From: Pseudomonas hefeiensis
Lineage (GTDB): Bacteria; Pseudomonadota; Gammaproteobacteria; Pseudomonadales; Pseudomonadaceae
Assembly (NCBI RefSeq): GCF_030687835.1
Contig: NZ_CP117449.1
Span: 5,957,001 to 6,021,000, forward strand
Length of the DNA stretch: 64,000 bases
Direction: 5' to 3'
Positions 46,126-56,500 of the stretch are shown here, piece by piece. Position 1 is the stretch's first letter, and every line of letters starts with the position of its first letter. The notes under the pieces are model-generated. The model made no database searches and was not told the origin of the DNA. It saw only the letters and a program-made list of their open reading frames with translations. The translations under genes and the position numbers were made by a program.

Positions 46126-47265
46126 ATGCCAGCTGCCTTTCCCCCCGATTCCGTTGGTCTGGTGACGCCGCAAATGGCGCATTTCAGCGAGCCCCTGGCC
46201 CTGGCCTGCGGTCGTTCGTTGCCAGCCTATGACCTGATTTTCGAAACTTACGGCACCCTCAATGCCACGGCGAGCAATGCCGTGCTGATCTGCCACGCCT
46301 TGTCGGGGCATCACCACGCCGCCGGCTACCACAGCATCGACGACCGCAAACCTGGCTGGTGGGACAGCTGCATCGGCCCGGGCAAGCCCATCGACACCAA
46401 CAAGTTCTTCGTCGTCAGCCTGAACAACCTCGGCGGCTGCAACGGTTCCACCGGCCCCAGCAGCCTCAACCCGGACACCGGCAAGCCCTTTGGCGCCGAT
46501 TTCCCGGTGCTGACCGTGGAAGACTGGGTCCACAGCCAGGCACGCCTGGCCGATTGCCTCGGCATCGGCCAGTGGGCTGCGGTGATCGGCGGCAGCCTGG
46601 GCGGCATGCAAGCCCTGCAATGGACCATCACTTACCCGGACCGCGTGCGCCACTGCCTGGCAATCGCCTCGGCTCCCAAGCTGTCGGCGCAGAATATCGC
46701 CTTCAACGAAGTGGCGCGCCAGGCGATCCTCACCGATCCCGAATTCCACGGTGGTTCGTTCCAGGAACACGGCGTGATCCCCAAGCGCGGGCTGATGCTG
46801 GCGCGGATGGTCGGGCATATCACCTATCTGTCCGACGACTCCATGGGCGAGAAATTCGGCAGGGGTCTCAAGAGCGAAAAGCTCAACTACGACTTCCACA
46901 GCGTCGAATTCCAGGTGGAAAGCTACCTGCGCTACCAGGGCGAGGAGTTCTCCGGACGCTTCGATGCCAACACCTACCTGTTGATGACGAAAGCCCTGGA
47001 CTATTTCGATCCGGCGGCGAACTTCGACAATGACCTGGCGAAAACCTTTGCAGGCGCCACCGCCCGTTTCTGCGTGATGTCATTCACCACCGACTGGCGC
47101 TTTTCCCCGGCCCGCTCGCGGGAACTGGTGGACGCGCTGATGGCCGCCCGCAAGGACGTCTGCTACCTGGAAATCGACGCGCCCCAGGGTCACGACGCCT
47201 TTTTGATCCCGATCCCGCGCTACCTGCAGGCGTTCGGCAACTACATGAATCGTATAACGCTGTGA
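46126..47265 (+). CDS. metX: Homoserine O-acyltransferase (probably O-succinyl)
   Basis: Alpha/beta-hydrolase enzyme of 379 aa that activates homoserine for methionine synthesis. Nucleophile S157 in [27 protein letters not shown] near the acyl-CoA site, and the His motif QGHDAFL near the C-terminus. MetX proteins of Pseudomonas have been reported to use succinyl-CoA, so O-succinyltransferase is the likelier activity. ATG 46126 follows a GAGAG stretch; the frame continues upstream through yggT in another phase. metW follows 7 bp later, the usual pair. Confidence 0.93.
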   Translation: MPAAFPPDSVGLVTPQMAHFSEPLALACGRSLPAYDLIFETYGTLNATASNAVLICHALSGHHHAAGYHSIDDRKPGWWDSCIGPGKPIDTNKFFVVSLNNLGGCNGSTGPSSLNPDTGKPFGADFPVLTVEDWVHSQARLADCLGIGQWAAVIGGSLGGMQALQWTITYPDRVRHCLAIASAPKLSAQNIAFNEVARQAILTDPEFHGGSFQEHGVIPKRGLMLARMVGHITYLSDDSMGEKFGRGLKSEKLNYDFHSVEFQVESYLRYQGEEFSGRFDANTYLLMTKALDYFDPAANFDNDLAKTFAGATARFCVMSFTTDWRFSPARSRELVDALMAARKDVCYLEIDAPQGHDAFLIPIPRYLQAFGNYMNRITL

Positions 47266-47272
47266 GGACGCC

Positions 47273-47893
47273 ATGAGAGCCGATCTGGACATCATCCAGG
47301 AATGGATCCCCGCCGGCAGCCGCGTGCTCGACCTGGGCTGCGGCAACGGCGAACTGCTGACCTGGCTGCGCGACCACAAGCAAGTCACCGGCTACGGCCT
47401 GGAAAACGATGCGGACAACATCGCCGAGTGCGTGGCCAAGGGCATCAATGTCATCGAGCAGGACCTGGACAAGGGCCTCGGCAACTTCGCCAGCAACAGC
47501 TTCGACGTCGTGGTCATGACCCAGGCGCTGCAAGCGGTGCACTACCCGGACAAGATCCTCGACGAAATGCTGCGGGTCGGGCGCCAGTGCATCATCACCT
47601 TCCCCAACTTCGGTCACTGGCGCTGCCGCTGGTACCTGGCGAGCAAGGGGCGCATGCCGGTGTCGGAGTTCTTGCCCTACACCTGGTACAACACGCCGAA
47701 CATCCACTTCTGCACCTTCGAGGATTTCGAGGCGCTGTGCCGCGAACGCCAAGCCAAGGTCATCGATCGCCTGGCGGTGGACCAGCAGCACCGCCACGGG
47801 TGGGCCAGCAAGCTATGGCCTAATCTGTTAGGTGAAATAGGCATCTATCGGGTCAGCAGCCCAGGCCTTGCCGATCATCAGGTCGCGGTGTGA
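47273..47893 (+). CDS. metW: Methionine biosynthesis protein MetW
   Basis: A 206-aa SAM-methyltransferase-fold protein with VLDLGCGNGELLTWL as motif I. It always accompanies metX and is needed for methionine synthesis in Pseudomonas, perhaps by supporting the acyltransferase. GAGG upstream; 7-nt gap after metX. Confidence 0.95.
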   Translation: MRADLDIIQEWIPAGSRVLDLGCGNGELLTWLRDHKQVTGYGLENDADNIAECVAKGINVIEQDLDKGLGNFASNSFDVVVMTQALQAVHYPDKILDEMLRVGRQCIITFPNFGHWRCRWYLASKGRMPVSEFLPYTWYNTPNIHFCTFEDFEALCRERQAKVIDRLAVDQQHRHGWASKLWPNLLGEIGIYRVSSPGLADHQVAV

Positions 47894-47918
47894 ACCCCGG
47901 CCTTACCAGGAGCACGAC

Positions 47919-48353
47919 ATGAAACGTCTAGCGTTGTTTCTCATCACCGCCTGCCTGAGCGCCGGGGCCATGGCCGCGGATGTCATCAAGAGCGATCGAA
48001 AGGAAGTGTTCGGCGACATCACCGTGCACTACAACACCTTCAATTCCACCTTCCTGACGCCGGACATCGCCAAGGCTGCCGAGCTGACTCGCAGCAAGAA
48101 CCAGGGCGTGATCAATGTTTCGGTGATCAAAGGCGGCAAGCCATTGATGGCCCAGGTCAGTGGCACGGTGAAGGACCTGACCAGCAAGACAGTCCCCCTC
48201 ACCTTCCGCCAGATCACCGAACAAGGCGCGATCTATTACATCGCCCAGTATCCAGTGGACCAACAGGAAACCCGCACCTTTGAAATCAAGGTGCAGACCG
48301 GCGACAAAATCAACACCATCAACTTCAACCAGGAACTGTTCCCCGGCGAATGA
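47919..48353 (+). CDS. DUF4426 exported protein
   Basis: A 144-aa protein with a signal peptide ([19 protein letters not shown]) and a single beta-rich DUF4426 domain ([20 protein letters not shown]). Function unknown. I start at 47919 with AGGAG upstream. Its stop is embedded in the rdgB start (ATGATGA), a coupled arrangement conserved in Pseudomonas. Confidence 0.9.
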   Translation: MKRLALFLITACLSAGAMAADVIKSDRKEVFGDITVHYNTFNSTFLTPDIAKAAELTRSKNQGVINVSVIKGGKPLMAQVSGTVKDLTSKTVPLTFRQITEQGAIYYIAQYPVDQQETRTFEIKVQTGDKINTINFNQELFPGE

Positions 48354-48946
48354 TGAATTTCACCCAACTCGTACTGGCCAGCCACAACGCCGGCAAACTC
48401 AAGGAACTCCAGGCCATGCTCGGCGGGTCGGTGCAACTGCGCTCGATTGGCGAGTTCAGCCAGGTCGAACCTGAAGAAACCGGCCTGTCATTCGTCGAGA
48501 ACGCCATTCTCAAGGCCCGCAATGCCGCGCGCATTAGTGGCCTGCCGGCGCTGGCCGACGATTCCGGGCTGGCGGTGGACTTTCTCGGCGGTGCGCCGGG
48601 CATCTATTCAGCCCGCTACGCAGATGGCAAAGGCGACGCGGCGAACAACGCCAAGCTGCTCGACGCCCTCAAGGACGTGCCTGAAGCCGAGCGCGGCGCG
48701 CAGTTCGTGTGTGTGCTGGCCCTGGTGCGCCATGCCGACGATCCGCTACCGATCCTCTGCGAAGGCTTGTGGCACGGACGCATCTTGACCTGCGCCAGCG
48801 GCGAGCACGGCTTTGGCTACGATCCGCTGTTCTGGGTGCCGGAGCGCAACTGCTCCAGCGCCGAGCTGGGTCCGGTGGAAAAAAACCAGCTGAGCCACCG
48901 CGCGCGCGCCATGGCTCTGCTGCGCCAACGCCTGGGCCTGCAATGA
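48350..48946 (+). CDS. rdgB: dITP/XTP pyrophosphatase
   Basis: A 198-aa house-cleaning nucleotide pyrophosphatase of the Ham1/RdgB family. Motifs: [50 protein letters not shown], and HGFGYDPLF. Tandem ATGs at 48350 and 48353 overlap the previous gene's stop; the second may be the real start. The stop overlaps hemW (ATGA). Confidence 0.96.
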   Translation: MMNFTQLVLASHNAGKLKELQAMLGGSVQLRSIGEFSQVEPEETGLSFVENAILKARNAARISGLPALADDSGLAVDFLGGAPGIYSARYADGKGDAANNAKLLDALKDVPEAERGAQFVCVLALVRHADDPLPILCEGLWHGRILTCASGEHGFGYDPLFWVPERNCSSAELGPVEKNQLSHRARAMALLRQRLGLQ

Positions 48947-50142
48947 TCGATGAGTCCCCCGCACCTCTGATCCATGGCGGTGCGCAAACGCCTCGGGCGC
49001 CGCTGCCAGTGCTGCCGCCCCTGGCGTTGTACATCCACATCCCGTGGTGTGTACGCAAATGCCCGTATTGCGACTTCAACTCCCATACCGCCAGCCCGCA
49101 ATTGCCGGAAGAGGAGTACGTCGACGCATTGCTGGCCGATCTCGACCAGGACTTGCAGGCGGTGTATGGCCGGGAACTGAGCTCGATCTTTTTCGGCGGC
49201 GGCACTCCAAGCCTGTTCAGCGCCCAGGCCCTGGGCCGCCTGCTCAAAGGTGTCGAGGCGCGAATCCCCTTCGCCCATGACATTGAAATCACCCTGGAAG
49301 CCAACCCAGGGACCTTCGAACAAGAGAAATTCGTCGCATACCGGGCACTGGGCATCAATCGCCTGTCCATTGGCATCCAGAGCTTCCAGGAAGCCAAGCT
49401 CAAGGCTTTGGGCCGGATTCATAACGGTGACGAAGCTGTGCGCGCCGCCGGCATGGCCCGTCAGGCCGGGTTCGACAATTTCAACCTGGACCTGATGCAT
49501 GGACTGCCCGATCAATCCCTGGACGACGCCTTGAGCGACCTGCGCCAGGCCATTGCCTTGAAGCCAACGCATTTGTCCTGGTATCAACTGACGCTGGAAC
49601 CCAATACGGTGTTCTGGAACCAGCCGCCGACACTGCCGGAAGACGACACGCTGTGGGACATCCAGGAAGCCGGCCAGGCGTTGCTGGCCGAGCATGGCTA
49701 CGCCCAATACGAAGTCTCGGCCTATGCCCAACCCGGCCGGGCGGCGCGGCATAACCTCAATTACTGGAGTTTCGGCGACTTCATCGGCATCGGCGCGGGC
49801 GCCCACGGCAAGCTCAGCCATCCGGACGGGCGTATTGTGCGCACCTGGAAGACCCGCCTGCCCAAGGACTACCTCAACTCAGCCAAACGCTTCCTGGCCG
49901 GCGAGAAAACCCTGAGCAATGAAGAACTGCCCTTCGAGTTCCTGATGAACGCGCTACGCCTGACCGAAGGCGTGGACGCGCGGCTTTACCCCGAGCGCAC
50001 CGGTCTGTCCTTGCAAAGCCTGGCCGAAGGCCGGCGCGAGGCCGAACAAAGCGGGTTGTTGCGGGTCGAACCGGCACGTCTGGCAGCCACTGAGCGCGGA
50101 CAGTTGTTTCTCAATGACTTGTTGCAGAAATTTTTGAGCTAA
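48943..50142 (+). CDS. hemW: Radical SAM protein HemW
   Basis: A 399-aa radical-SAM protein with the cluster motif C36-x3-C40-x2-C43 in [12 protein letters not shown]. Downstream are [22 protein letters not shown] and IGAGAHGK. The HemN-type fourth cysteine is absent, so it is HemW, a haem chaperone, rather than coproporphyrinogen dehydrogenase. ATG overlaps the rdgB stop. Confidence 0.95.
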   Translation: MIDESPAPLIHGGAQTPRAPLPVLPPLALYIHIPWCVRKCPYCDFNSHTASPQLPEEEYVDALLADLDQDLQAVYGRELSSIFFGGGTPSLFSAQALGRLLKGVEARIPFAHDIEITLEANPGTFEQEKFVAYRALGINRLSIGIQSFQEAKLKALGRIHNGDEAVRAAGMARQAGFDNFNLDLMHGLPDQSLDDALSDLRQAIALKPTHLSWYQLTLEPNTVFWNQPPTLPEDDTLWDIQEAGQALLAEHGYAQYEVSAYAQPGRAARHNLNYWSFGDFIGIGAGAHGKLSHPDGRIVRTWKTRLPKDYLNSAKRFLAGEKTLSNEELPFEFLMNALRLTEGVDARLYPERTGLSLQSLAEGRREAEQSGLLRVEPARLAATERGQLFLNDLLQKFLS

Positions 50143-50159
50143 TCACACAAGGAAACCCC

Positions 50160-50483
50160 ATGGATCTGGTACTCGACCTGCTCGCCACCGTGTCCCGCTG
50201 GAGCCGCAGCAACCTGTCGGAAATCTCCCTGGCATTGGTAGGCTGCCTGCTGGTGCTGTTTGGCGCAGACATCAAGGGTTGGGTCGAACAACGCCTTGGC
50301 AATATTGCCGGGGCCTTGCGCGTCCCGCTGATCGCCCTGCTGTGCATGATCGGCAGCGGCGCGGCCCTGATCTACGCCACGCCATGGATTGTCCGGGGGT
50401 TGAGCCAGTTCAACAACTACAGCCTGGCGCCGGTGTTGTTGGTGGTGCTGGTGTTGATTGGGGTGGTGGCGGATCGTCGCTGA
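50160..50483 (+). CDS. DUF3392 small membrane protein
   Basis: A 107-aa inner-membrane protein with three predicted helices (LALVGCLLVLFGADIKGW, VPLIALLCMIGSGAALIY, LAPVLLVVLVLIGVVA). AAGGAAA lies 8 nt before the ATG and the gene follows hemW by 17 bp, so they are probably co-transcribed. Function unknown. Confidence 0.88.
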   Translation: MDLVLDLLATVSRWSRSNLSEISLALVGCLLVLFGADIKGWVEQRLGNIAGALRVPLIALLCMIGSGAALIYATPWIVRGLSQFNNYSLAPVLLVVLVLIGVVADRR

Positions 50484-50504
50484 TACAGAGCACACCACAA
50501 ACAA

Positions 50505-50658
50505 ATGTGGGAGCAAGGCTTTGTGGGGTGAGCTTCTGTGGTAGCAAGCTTTTTGGGATGAGCTTCTGTGGGAGCAAGGCTTGCCCGCGATAGCAGCGCC
50601 TCAGGATCAACTTGAACCCCGGGTTGCCTGCATCGCGAGCAAGCTTTGCTCCCACAGT
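50505..50658. repeat. REP cluster with an internal 30-bp tandem duplication
   Basis: Units start at 50506, 50537 and 50567: TGTGGGAGCAAGGCTTTG..., TGTGGTAGCAAGCTTTTTG..., then a normal REP, each of the first two ending TGAGCTTC. An inverted REP closes the cluster near 50635-50657. Confidence 0.82.
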
Positions 50659-50663
50659 TTTCC

Positions 50664-51392
50664 TTAAGCCACCTTCTCGAACTTCAAGTCCCAAACCCCA
50701 TGCCCTAGTCGTTCGCCACGGCGTTCGAACTTGGTGATCGGTCGTTCTGCCGGGCGCGGCACGCATTTGCCGTCTTCGGCCAGGTTACGGTAGCCCGGGG
50801 CGACGTTCATCACTTCCAGCATGTACTCGGCGTAAGGCTCCCAGTCGGTAGCCATGTGCAGCACGCCGCCGACCTTCAACTTGCTGCGCACCAGTTCAGC
50901 GAACGACGCCTGGACGATACGGCGCTTGTGATGACGGCTCTTGTGCCAAGGGTCGGGGAAGAACAGCATCAGCCGGTCGAGGCTGTTGTCGGCCACGCAG
51001 CGGTTGAGCACTTCAATGGCGTCGCAGTCGTAGACCCGCAGATTGGTCAGCCCTTGGGTCAACACGCCGTTGAGCAGCGCGCCCACACCGGGACGGTGGA
51101 CTTCCACACCGATGAAATCCTGCTCCGGCGCCGCGGCGGCCATTTCCAGCAGCGAGTGGCCCATGCCGAAGCCGATTTCCAGCGAGCGCGGCGCCGAACG
51201 GCCGAACACTTGGTCAAAATCCACCGGCGCATCGGCCAGGGGCAGGACGAACCGCGGCGCGCCCTGGTCCAGGCCGCGTTGCTGGCCTTCGGTCATGCGC
51301 CCGGCGCGCATCACAAAACTCTTGATGCGGCGATGTTGGCGCTCTTCGCCTTCTTCCGGGAGGACAGGCGTGTCGTTCGATTCAGTCATCAA
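50664..51392 (-). CDS. trmB: tRNA (guanine-N7)-methyltransferase
   Basis: A 242-aa enzyme forming m7G46 in tRNA. Motif [18 protein letters not shown], then [30 protein letters not shown] (the family hallmark) and [14 protein letters not shown] could be 51392 or 51389. It follows thiG by 6 bp on the same strand. Confidence 0.96.
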   Translation of the reverse strand: MMTESNDTPVLPEEGEERQHRRIKSFVMRAGRMTEGQQRGLDQGAPRFVLPLADAPVDFDQVFGRSAPRSLEIGFGMGHSLLEMAAAAPEQDFIGVEVHRPGVGALLNGVLTQGLTNLRVYDCDAIEVLNRCVADNSLDRLMLFFPDPWHKSRHHKRRIVQASFAELVRSKLKVGGVLHMATDWEPYAEYMLEVMNVAPGYRNLAEDGKCVPRPAERPITKFERRGERLGHGVWDLKFEKVA

Positions 51393-51398
51393 TGGCTC

Positions 51399-52193
51399 TT
51401 ACTTGATCAGACCATCCAGCGGCGAGGAGGCGCTGGCGTAGAGTTTTTTCGGCATGCGCCCGGCGAGGTACGCCAGACGCCCGGCCACAATGGCGTGCTT
51501 CATGGCTTCGGCCATCAGGATGGGTTGCTGGGCATGGGCAATGGCCGAGTTCATCAGCACCGCCTCACAGCCCAGCTCCATGGCGATAGTGGCGTCAGAG
51601 GCAGTGCCGACGCCGGCATCCACCAACACCGGAATCTTGGCTTCTTCCAGGATGATCTGCAGGTTGTACGGGTTGCAGATCCCCAGGCCCGTGCCGATCA
51701 GGCCGGCCAGTGGCATCACCGCGATGCAGCCGATTTCCGCCAGTTGACGGGCGATGATCGGGTCGTCGCTGGTGTACACCATCACGTCGAAACCTTCCTT
51801 GACCAGGGTTTCGGCGGCCTTGAGGGTTTCGATCACATTGGGGAACAGGGTTTTCTGGTCAGCCAGGACCTCCAGCTTCACCAGGTTGTGGCCGTCGAGC
51901 AGCTCACGGGCCAGGCGGCAGGTGCGCACAGCCTCGATGGCATCGAAGCAACCGGCGGTGTTGGGCAGGATGGTGTAGCGATCTGGCGGCAGGATATCCA
52001 GCAGGTTCGGTTCGCCCGGGTTCTGGCCGATGTTGGTGCGGCGCACGGCAACGGTCACGATTTCGGCGCCCGAGGCTTCGATGGCCAGGCGGGTTTCTTC
52101 CATGTCGCGGTATTTACCGGTGCCAACCAGCAAACGCGACTGGTAGGTACGACCGGCCAGGACGAAGGGCTTGTCGCTACGAACGATGCTCAT
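51399..52193 (-). CDS. thiG: Thiazole synthase
   Basis: A 264-aa TIM-barrel enzyme forming the thiazole ring of thiamine from deoxyxylulose phosphate, dehydroglycine and ThiS-thiocarboxylate. Schiff-base lysine in NLVKLEVL; phosphate motifs [13 protein letters not shown] and [11 protein letters not shown]. It is preceded by thiS, its sulfur carrier partner. No TPP riboswitch was recognised upstream. Confidence 0.96.
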   Translation of the reverse strand: MSIVRSDKPFVLAGRTYQSRLLVGTGKYRDMEETRLAIEASGAEIVTVAVRRTNIGQNPGEPNLLDILPPDRYTILPNTAGCFDAIEAVRTCRLARELLDGHNLVKLEVLADQKTLFPNVIETLKAAETLVKEGFDVMVYTSDDPIIARQLAEIGCIAVMPLAGLIGTGLGICNPYNLQIILEEAKIPVLVDAGVGTASDATIAMELGCEAVLMNSAIAHAQQPILMAEAMKHAIVAGRLAYLAGRMPKKLYASASSPLDGLIK

Positions 52194-52247
52194 GGGAAAT
52201 CCTCTGTTGGGGTGAGGTTCTTGCGAAATGCTGTGAAACAGACGACG

Positions 52248-52448
52248 TTAACCGCCGCCGATGGCGTGTACCACTTCGACAGAATCACCGTCGCTCAACG
52301 TGGTTTCAGCGTGCTGGCTGCGCGGGACGATATCCAGATTGAGCTCCACCGCGACGCGGCGTCCGGTAAGTTCCAGACGGGTCAGCAGGGCCGCAACGGT
52401 TTCACCGTCGGGCAGATCAAGGGGTTCGCCGTTCAACTGAATGCGCAT
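52248..52448 (-). CDS. thiS: Sulfur carrier protein ThiS
   Basis: A 66-aa ubiquitin-fold carrier ending in the required Gly-Gly (VVHAIGGG). It starts at 52448 ([15 protein letters not shown]); the upstream in-frame Met adds six residues without support. It is activated at the C-terminus by ThiF/ThiI and used by ThiG, encoded 54 bp downstream. Confidence 0.94.
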   Translation of the reverse strand: MRIQLNGEPLDLPDGETVAALLTRLELTGRRVAVELNLDIVPRSQHAETTLSDGDSVEVVHAIGGG

Positions 52449-52538
52449 GCCGGATGCCGCCATCATTTTTAGGGGCTGGCATTCTAGCCCGATCAGTCTG
52501 GACGACCCAAGCCATTCGTCATGAATTGGACCGTGCGG

Positions 52539-52910
52539 TCAGCCCAACCGCCAGGCGGCAAGCCCCAGGCACAACCAGCCGATCAGGAACGCCACCCCAC
52601 CGAACGGCGTGATAATGCCCAGTTTGCTGATGCCGGTCATCGTCAGTAAATACAGGCTGCCGGAGAACAGCAGGATACCGATCACAAATGAAATCCCGGC
52701 CCAGGTGACGATACGTCCGGGGATGTGTGTGGCCAGCAGCGCGACGCCCAGCAACGCCAGGGTGTGTACCAACTGATAGGTGACACCGGCGTGGAAGATC
52801 GCCAGGTAATCGGCGCTCAGGCGGTTTTTCAGGCCATGGGCGGCGAATGCCCCCAGTGCCACGCCGGTGAAGCCGAAAAAAGCAGCCAGCATCAGAAAAC
52901 TACGCAGCAT
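52539..52910 (-). CDS. DUF423 family membrane protein
   Basis: A 123-aa protein with four helices and the N-terminal LGAFAAHGLK motif typical of DUF423 (YwdK/YgdD). Function unknown. ATG 52910; it is divergent from mtgA across a 73-bp gap that carries the mtgA promoter. Confidence 0.92.
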   Translation of the reverse strand: MLRSFLMLAAFFGFTGVALGAFAAHGLKNRLSADYLAIFHAGVTYQLVHTLALLGVALLATHIPGRIVTWAGISFVIGILLFSGSLYLLTMTGISKLGIITPFGGVAFLIGWLCLGLAAWRLG

Positions 52911-52921
52911 GAGAACTCCAG

Positions 52922-52950
52922 TCAGACTCGGTGGACAGGGTCTGTATAAT
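52922..52950 (+). promoter_or_regulatory. Sigma70-like promoter of mtgA
   Basis: TATAAT (52945-52950) with a weak -35 TCAGAC (52922-52927) at 17-bp spacing; predicted leader of about 27 nt. Confidence 0.6.
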
Positions 52951-52983
52951 GGCCCGCTCGACGGGTTCGGCCAAGCCATCTCT

Positions 52984-53706
52984 ATGTTGCGTTCATTGTT
53001 TCGACGATTCGTTAAAGCCCTGCTCTGGTTCGCCGTCGGCAGCGTTGTCCTGGTGCTGCTGTTTCGCGTGGTGCCGCCACCGTTCACCGCGCTGATGATC
53101 GAGCGCAAGGTTGAATCCTGGTTCAGTGGCGAGCCGATCGACCTGCAGCGTACCTGGCAACCCTGGGATCAGATTTCCGACAACCTCAAAGTCGCGGTAA
53201 TCGCAGGTGAGGATCAGAAATTTCCCGAGCACTGGGGCTTCGACTTCGGTGCGATCCAGGCCGCGCTTACCCATAACGGACGCGGTGGCTCGATTCGCGG
53301 CGCCAGCACCCTCAGCCAGCAAGTGTCCAAGAACCTGTTCCTGTGGCCGGGCCGCAGCTGGCTGCGCAAGGGTCTGGAAGCCTGGTTTACCGCGCTGATC
53401 GAAATGCTCTGGCCCAAGCAGCGGATCCTCGAGGTGTACCTCAACAGCGTCGAGTGGGATGACGGTGTGTTCGGCGCCGAAGCCGCGGCACGGCATCACT
53501 TTCGGGTGAGCGCCGACGCATTGTCCCGGCAACAGGCCAGTCTGCTGGCGGCGGTCCTGCCCAACCCCCGAGTATGGAGCGCCGCACGCCCAAGCCCGTA
53601 TGTACTGCGTCGCGCGAACTGGATTCGGCGGCAGATGAGCCAGTTGGGGGGCGACAGCTATCTGCTGGGACTCAATGACTCGCGACGGGCGCCTTGGGCG
53701 CAATAG
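52984..53706 (+). CDS. mtgA: Monofunctional biosynthetic peptidoglycan transglycosylase
   Basis: Membrane-anchored GT51 glycosyltransferase of 240 aa that polymerises lipid II. TM about residues 12-30; catalytic E76 in IAGEDQKFPEHWGFD; STLSQQVSKNLFLW and the second Glu region LNSVEWDDGVFGAEAAA. It lacks a transpeptidase domain. The frame continues upstream to 52867 but that part overlaps the divergent gene. Confidence 0.95.
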   Translation: MLRSLFRRFVKALLWFAVGSVVLVLLFRVVPPPFTALMIERKVESWFSGEPIDLQRTWQPWDQISDNLKVAVIAGEDQKFPEHWGFDFGAIQAALTHNGRGGSIRGASTLSQQVSKNLFLWPGRSWLRKGLEAWFTALIEMLWPKQRILEVYLNSVEWDDGVFGAEAAARHHFRVSADALSRQQASLLAAVLPNPRVWSAARPSPYVLRRANWIRRQMSQLGGDSYLLGLNDSRRAPWAQ

Positions 53707-53720
53707 ACCACACCCTGAAG

Positions 53721-53760
53721 ATCCCCTGTGGGAGCGGGCTTGCTCGCTCCCACAGGGGAT
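53721..53760. repeat. Compact REP palindrome after mtgA
   Basis: ATCCCCTGTGGGAGC ... GCTCCCACAGGGGAT, 15-bp arms around GGGCTTGCTC. A REP pair with the central part deleted. Confidence 0.85.
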
Positions 53761-53787
53761 CTGCGTCGAGTCCAATATTGAGCACAC

Positions 53788-53826
53788 AAAAAAACGCCCC
53801 GATCATCACTGATCGGGGCGTTTTTT
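53788..53826. terminator. Bidirectional terminator between mtgA and rpoH
   Basis: AACGCCCCGATCA / TGATCGGGGCGTT with a short loop, A-run on one side and T-run on the other; serves convergent mtgA and rpoH. Confidence 0.93.
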
Positions 53827-53842
53827 ATTGCTGTTGCGCAGG

Positions 53843-54697
53843 TCAGGCAGCAATCGACGTCTTGAGCTTGTTCATCGCGCTTTTCTCGAGCTGACGAATC
53901 CGCTCGGCCGACACGTTGTACTTCTGCGCCAGGTCGTGCAGCGTGGCTTTTTCCTCGGCCAGCCAGCGCTGGTAGAGAATGTCACGGCTGCGCTCGTCCA
54001 GCACTTCCAGGGCCTCGTGCAGGTTGGTGTTGGAGTTGTCGCTCCAGTCGGCGTCTTCCAGTTGACGCGCCGGGTCGTACCGGTGGTCTTCCAGATAGTT
54101 GGCCGGCGACTGGAAAGCGCTGTCGTCGTCCGCTTCGGCGGCCGGGTCGAAGGCCATGTCATGGCCGGTCAGACGACTTTCCATCTCGCGCACTTCCCGT
54201 GGCTCAACGCCCAGGCTTTCGGCAACGCGATGGACTTCTTCATTGTTCAGCCAGGCCAGACGCTTCTTCTGGCTGCGCAGGTTGAAGAACAGCTTGCGCT
54301 GGGCCTTGGTGGTCGCGACTTTCACAATGCGCCAGTTGCGCAGGATGAACTCGTGAATTTCCGCCTTGATCCAATGCACCGCAAACGACACCAGACGCAC
54401 ACCCATTTCCGGGTTGAAACGCTTGACCGCCTTCATCAGGCCGACGTTGCCTTCCTGGATCAGGTCGGCCTGGGCCAGCCCGTAGCCGGAATAGCTGCGG
54501 GCGATATGTACTACAAAACGCAGGTGGGCGAGCACCATCTGCCGAGCCGCCTCAAGATCCTGCTCATAATAGAGACTCTCGGCCAGTTCACGCTCCTGCT
54601 CGGGCGTCAGCAAAGGGATGCTGTTCACCGTGTGCACATAGGCCTCCAGGTTCGCACCCGGGACCAGAGCATAAGCAGGTTGCAAAGAAGTGGTCAT
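53843..54697 (-). CDS. rpoH: RNA polymerase heat-shock sigma factor (sigma 32)
   Basis: A 284-aa sigma factor. Region 2: [35 protein letters not shown], split by family-typical residues; the RpoH box QRKLFFNL is at about 133-140; region 4.2 HTH in the C-terminus ([21 protein letters not shown]). ATG 54697 has GGAGG 9 nt upstream. The 112-bp gap to ftsX contains the promoter region (a TTGACC at 54794-54789 on the minus strand) and a GCAGT/ACTGC dyad in the leader; thermosensing by the leader is possible but not demonstrable by eye. Confidence 0.96.
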   Translation of the reverse strand: MTTSLQPAYALVPGANLEAYVHTVNSIPLLTPEQERELAESLYYEQDLEAARQMVLAHLRFVVHIARSYSGYGLAQADLIQEGNVGLMKAVKRFNPEMGVRLVSFAVHWIKAEIHEFILRNWRIVKVATTKAQRKLFFNLRSQKKRLAWLNNEEVHRVAESLGVEPREVREMESRLTGHDMAFDPAAEADDDSAFQSPANYLEDHRYDPARQLEDADWSDNSNTNLHEALEVLDERSRDILYQRWLAEEKATLHDLAQKYNVSAERIRQLEKSAMNKLKTSIAA

Positions 54698-54809
54698 ACG
54701 AAAAAACCTCCGACTCACATAACTCGTGCAGTTCAGCACTGCGAAAATTGACCGGGAACCGTAGGACAAGTTCCCACAAAAACCGAAAGGTCAATACGCG
54801 CAAAAAACA

Positions 54810-55832
54810 CTATTTTGGAGCAAGCTCACGCAAGTGGCGTGCTACCGCAATCCATGCACCGATATAACCCAACAGTACCGCGCCAAGCAAGAGCGACAGA
54901 CCGTCGGCGACTGGCACTCCGGCCAGGGAAAAATCACTGCCGTACAAACCGGCCAGCCCCACTACCGCATCATTCAGCCAGTCCAGGCCAAACGCCAATA
55001 CGCCCCAGGACAGAATCCCGGCACCAAAGCCATACAGCGCCCCCATATAAAGGAAGGGCCTGCGCACATAACTGTCCGTACCGCCGACGAGTTTAATCAC
55101 TTCTATCTCGGTGCGGCGGTTTTCAATATGAAGACGAATGGTATTGCCTATCACCAAAAGTAATGCAGAAACCAAAAGCACCGTCAGACCGAAGACAAAC
55201 CGGTCGCCGAGCTTGAGGATCGCCGCAAGACGCTCGACCCAGACTAGATCAAGTTGCGCCTGCTGTACCTTCGGCAACTCGGAAAGTCTTTGTCTTAATG
55301 CTTCAAGGGTGGGCTTGTCGACTTCGTCCGGCGTCACCAGCACCACACCTGGCAGCGGGTTTTCCGGCAGTTCCTTGAGGGCATCGCCCAGGCCGGACTG
55401 CTGCTGGAATTCTTCCAGCGCTTGCTCGCGACCAATGTATTCGGCGTCTGCCACACCCGGCATAACCTTGATCTGCTCGCGCAACGCCTGGCCGTCGCCC
55501 TGGCTCGCGTCCAGTTGCAGGTACAGGGAAATCTGCGCCGCACGCTGCCAGGAGCCACCCAGGCGCTCCACATTACTTAGCAATAATGACAGGCCCATGG
55601 GCAAACTCAGGGCCACCGCCATCACCATGCAAGTGAAAAAACTGCCGATCGGTTGCTTGCCCAGGCGCTTCAGGCTGTCCAGCAAACTGGCGCGATGGCT
55701 TTCAACCCAGGCGTGAAACAGTGTCGCGAAATCCGGACCGTCGTCATCGTCGCGCTTCTTCTTTGACGGCTGCGGATCGGAGGCTTTCGGGGCCACGCGT
55801 TCGGCGACCTTGGGGCTGCGGGTCGCACTCAT
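54810..55832 (-). CDS. ftsX: Cell division protein FtsX
   Basis: A 340-aa membrane subunit of the FtsEX complex, which activates periplasmic septal amidases. The N-terminal cytoplasmic part is basic and acidic (KKKRDDDDG); TM1 (FFTCMVMAVALSLPMGLSLLL) is followed by a large periplasmic loop, then three C-terminal helices with the FtsX permease motif. It overlaps ftsE by 4 bp. Confidence 0.95.
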   Translation of the reverse strand: MSATRSPKVAERVAPKASDPQPSKKKRDDDDGPDFATLFHAWVESHRASLLDSLKRLGKQPIGSFFTCMVMAVALSLPMGLSLLLSNVERLGGSWQRAAQISLYLQLDASQGDGQALREQIKVMPGVADAEYIGREQALEEFQQQSGLGDALKELPENPLPGVVLVTPDEVDKPTLEALRQRLSELPKVQQAQLDLVWVERLAAILKLGDRFVFGLTVLLVSALLLVIGNTIRLHIENRRTEIEVIKLVGGTDSYVRRPFLYMGALYGFGAGILSWGVLAFGLDWLNDAVVGLAGLYGSDFSLAGVPVADGLSLLLGAVLLGYIGAWIAVARHLRELAPK

Positions 55833-56500
55833 ACGCCAGCCTCCCCGTCACCGATCAGTCGACCGCGTTGCAAGGTGAGCATACGGTGACGCATGCGTGC
55901 GATCAGGGCCAGGTCGTGACTGGCAATCAGCACGCTGGTGCCCAAGCGATTGATGTCTTCGAATACGCCCATGATTTCCGCCGCCAGACGCGGGTCCAGG
56001 TTACCGGTAGGTTCGTCCGCCAGCAGCAAGGCCGGGCGATGAACGATGGCACGGGCGATGCCCACGCGCTGTTGCTGGCCGGTGGACAGGTCGCCCGGGT
56101 ACAGATCGGTCTTGTCCGACAGGGCCACACGCTCCAGGGCCGAATCCACGCGCTTGTTGATCTCGGCCTTGGACAGACCAAGAATCTGCAAGGGCAGCGC
56201 CACGTTGTTGAACACCGTGCGATCGAACAGCAACTGGTGATTCTGGAACACCACGCCGATCTGCCGGCGCAAGTAAGGAATCTGGGCATTGCTGATGGTG
56301 CTCAGGTCCTGGCCGGCCAACAGCAGTTTGCCGGTGGTGGGCCGTTCCATCGCCAGCAACAGGCGCAGCAAGGTACTTTTACCGGCGCCCGAGTGGCCGG
56401 TGACAAACAGAAACTCGCCACGACGGACCCGAAAGCTCAGCTCATGCAAGCCGACGTGACCGTTCGGATAGCGTTTACCGACCTGTTCGAAACGAATCAT
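55829..56500 (-). CDS. ftsE: Cell division ATP-binding protein FtsE
   Basis: A 223-aa ABC ATPase. Walker A GHSGAGKST at 35-43, signature LSTGQQQ at 138-144, Walker B and D-loop ADEPTGNLD at 161-169. It drives FtsX conformational change at the divisome. Starts inside the ftsY stop (4-bp overlap), so ftsY-ftsE-ftsX form one translationally coupled operon. Confidence 0.96.
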   Translation of the reverse strand: MIRFEQVGKRYPNGHVGLHELSFRVRRGEFLFVTGHSGAGKSTLLRLLLAMERPTTGKLLLAGQDLSTISNAQIPYLRRQIGVVFQNHQLLFDRTVFNNVALPLQILGLSKAEINKRVDSALERVALSDKTDLYPGDLSTGQQQRVGIARAIVHRPALLLADEPTGNLDPRLAAEIMGVFEDINRLGTSVLIASHDLALIARMRHRMLTLQRGRLIGDGEAGV

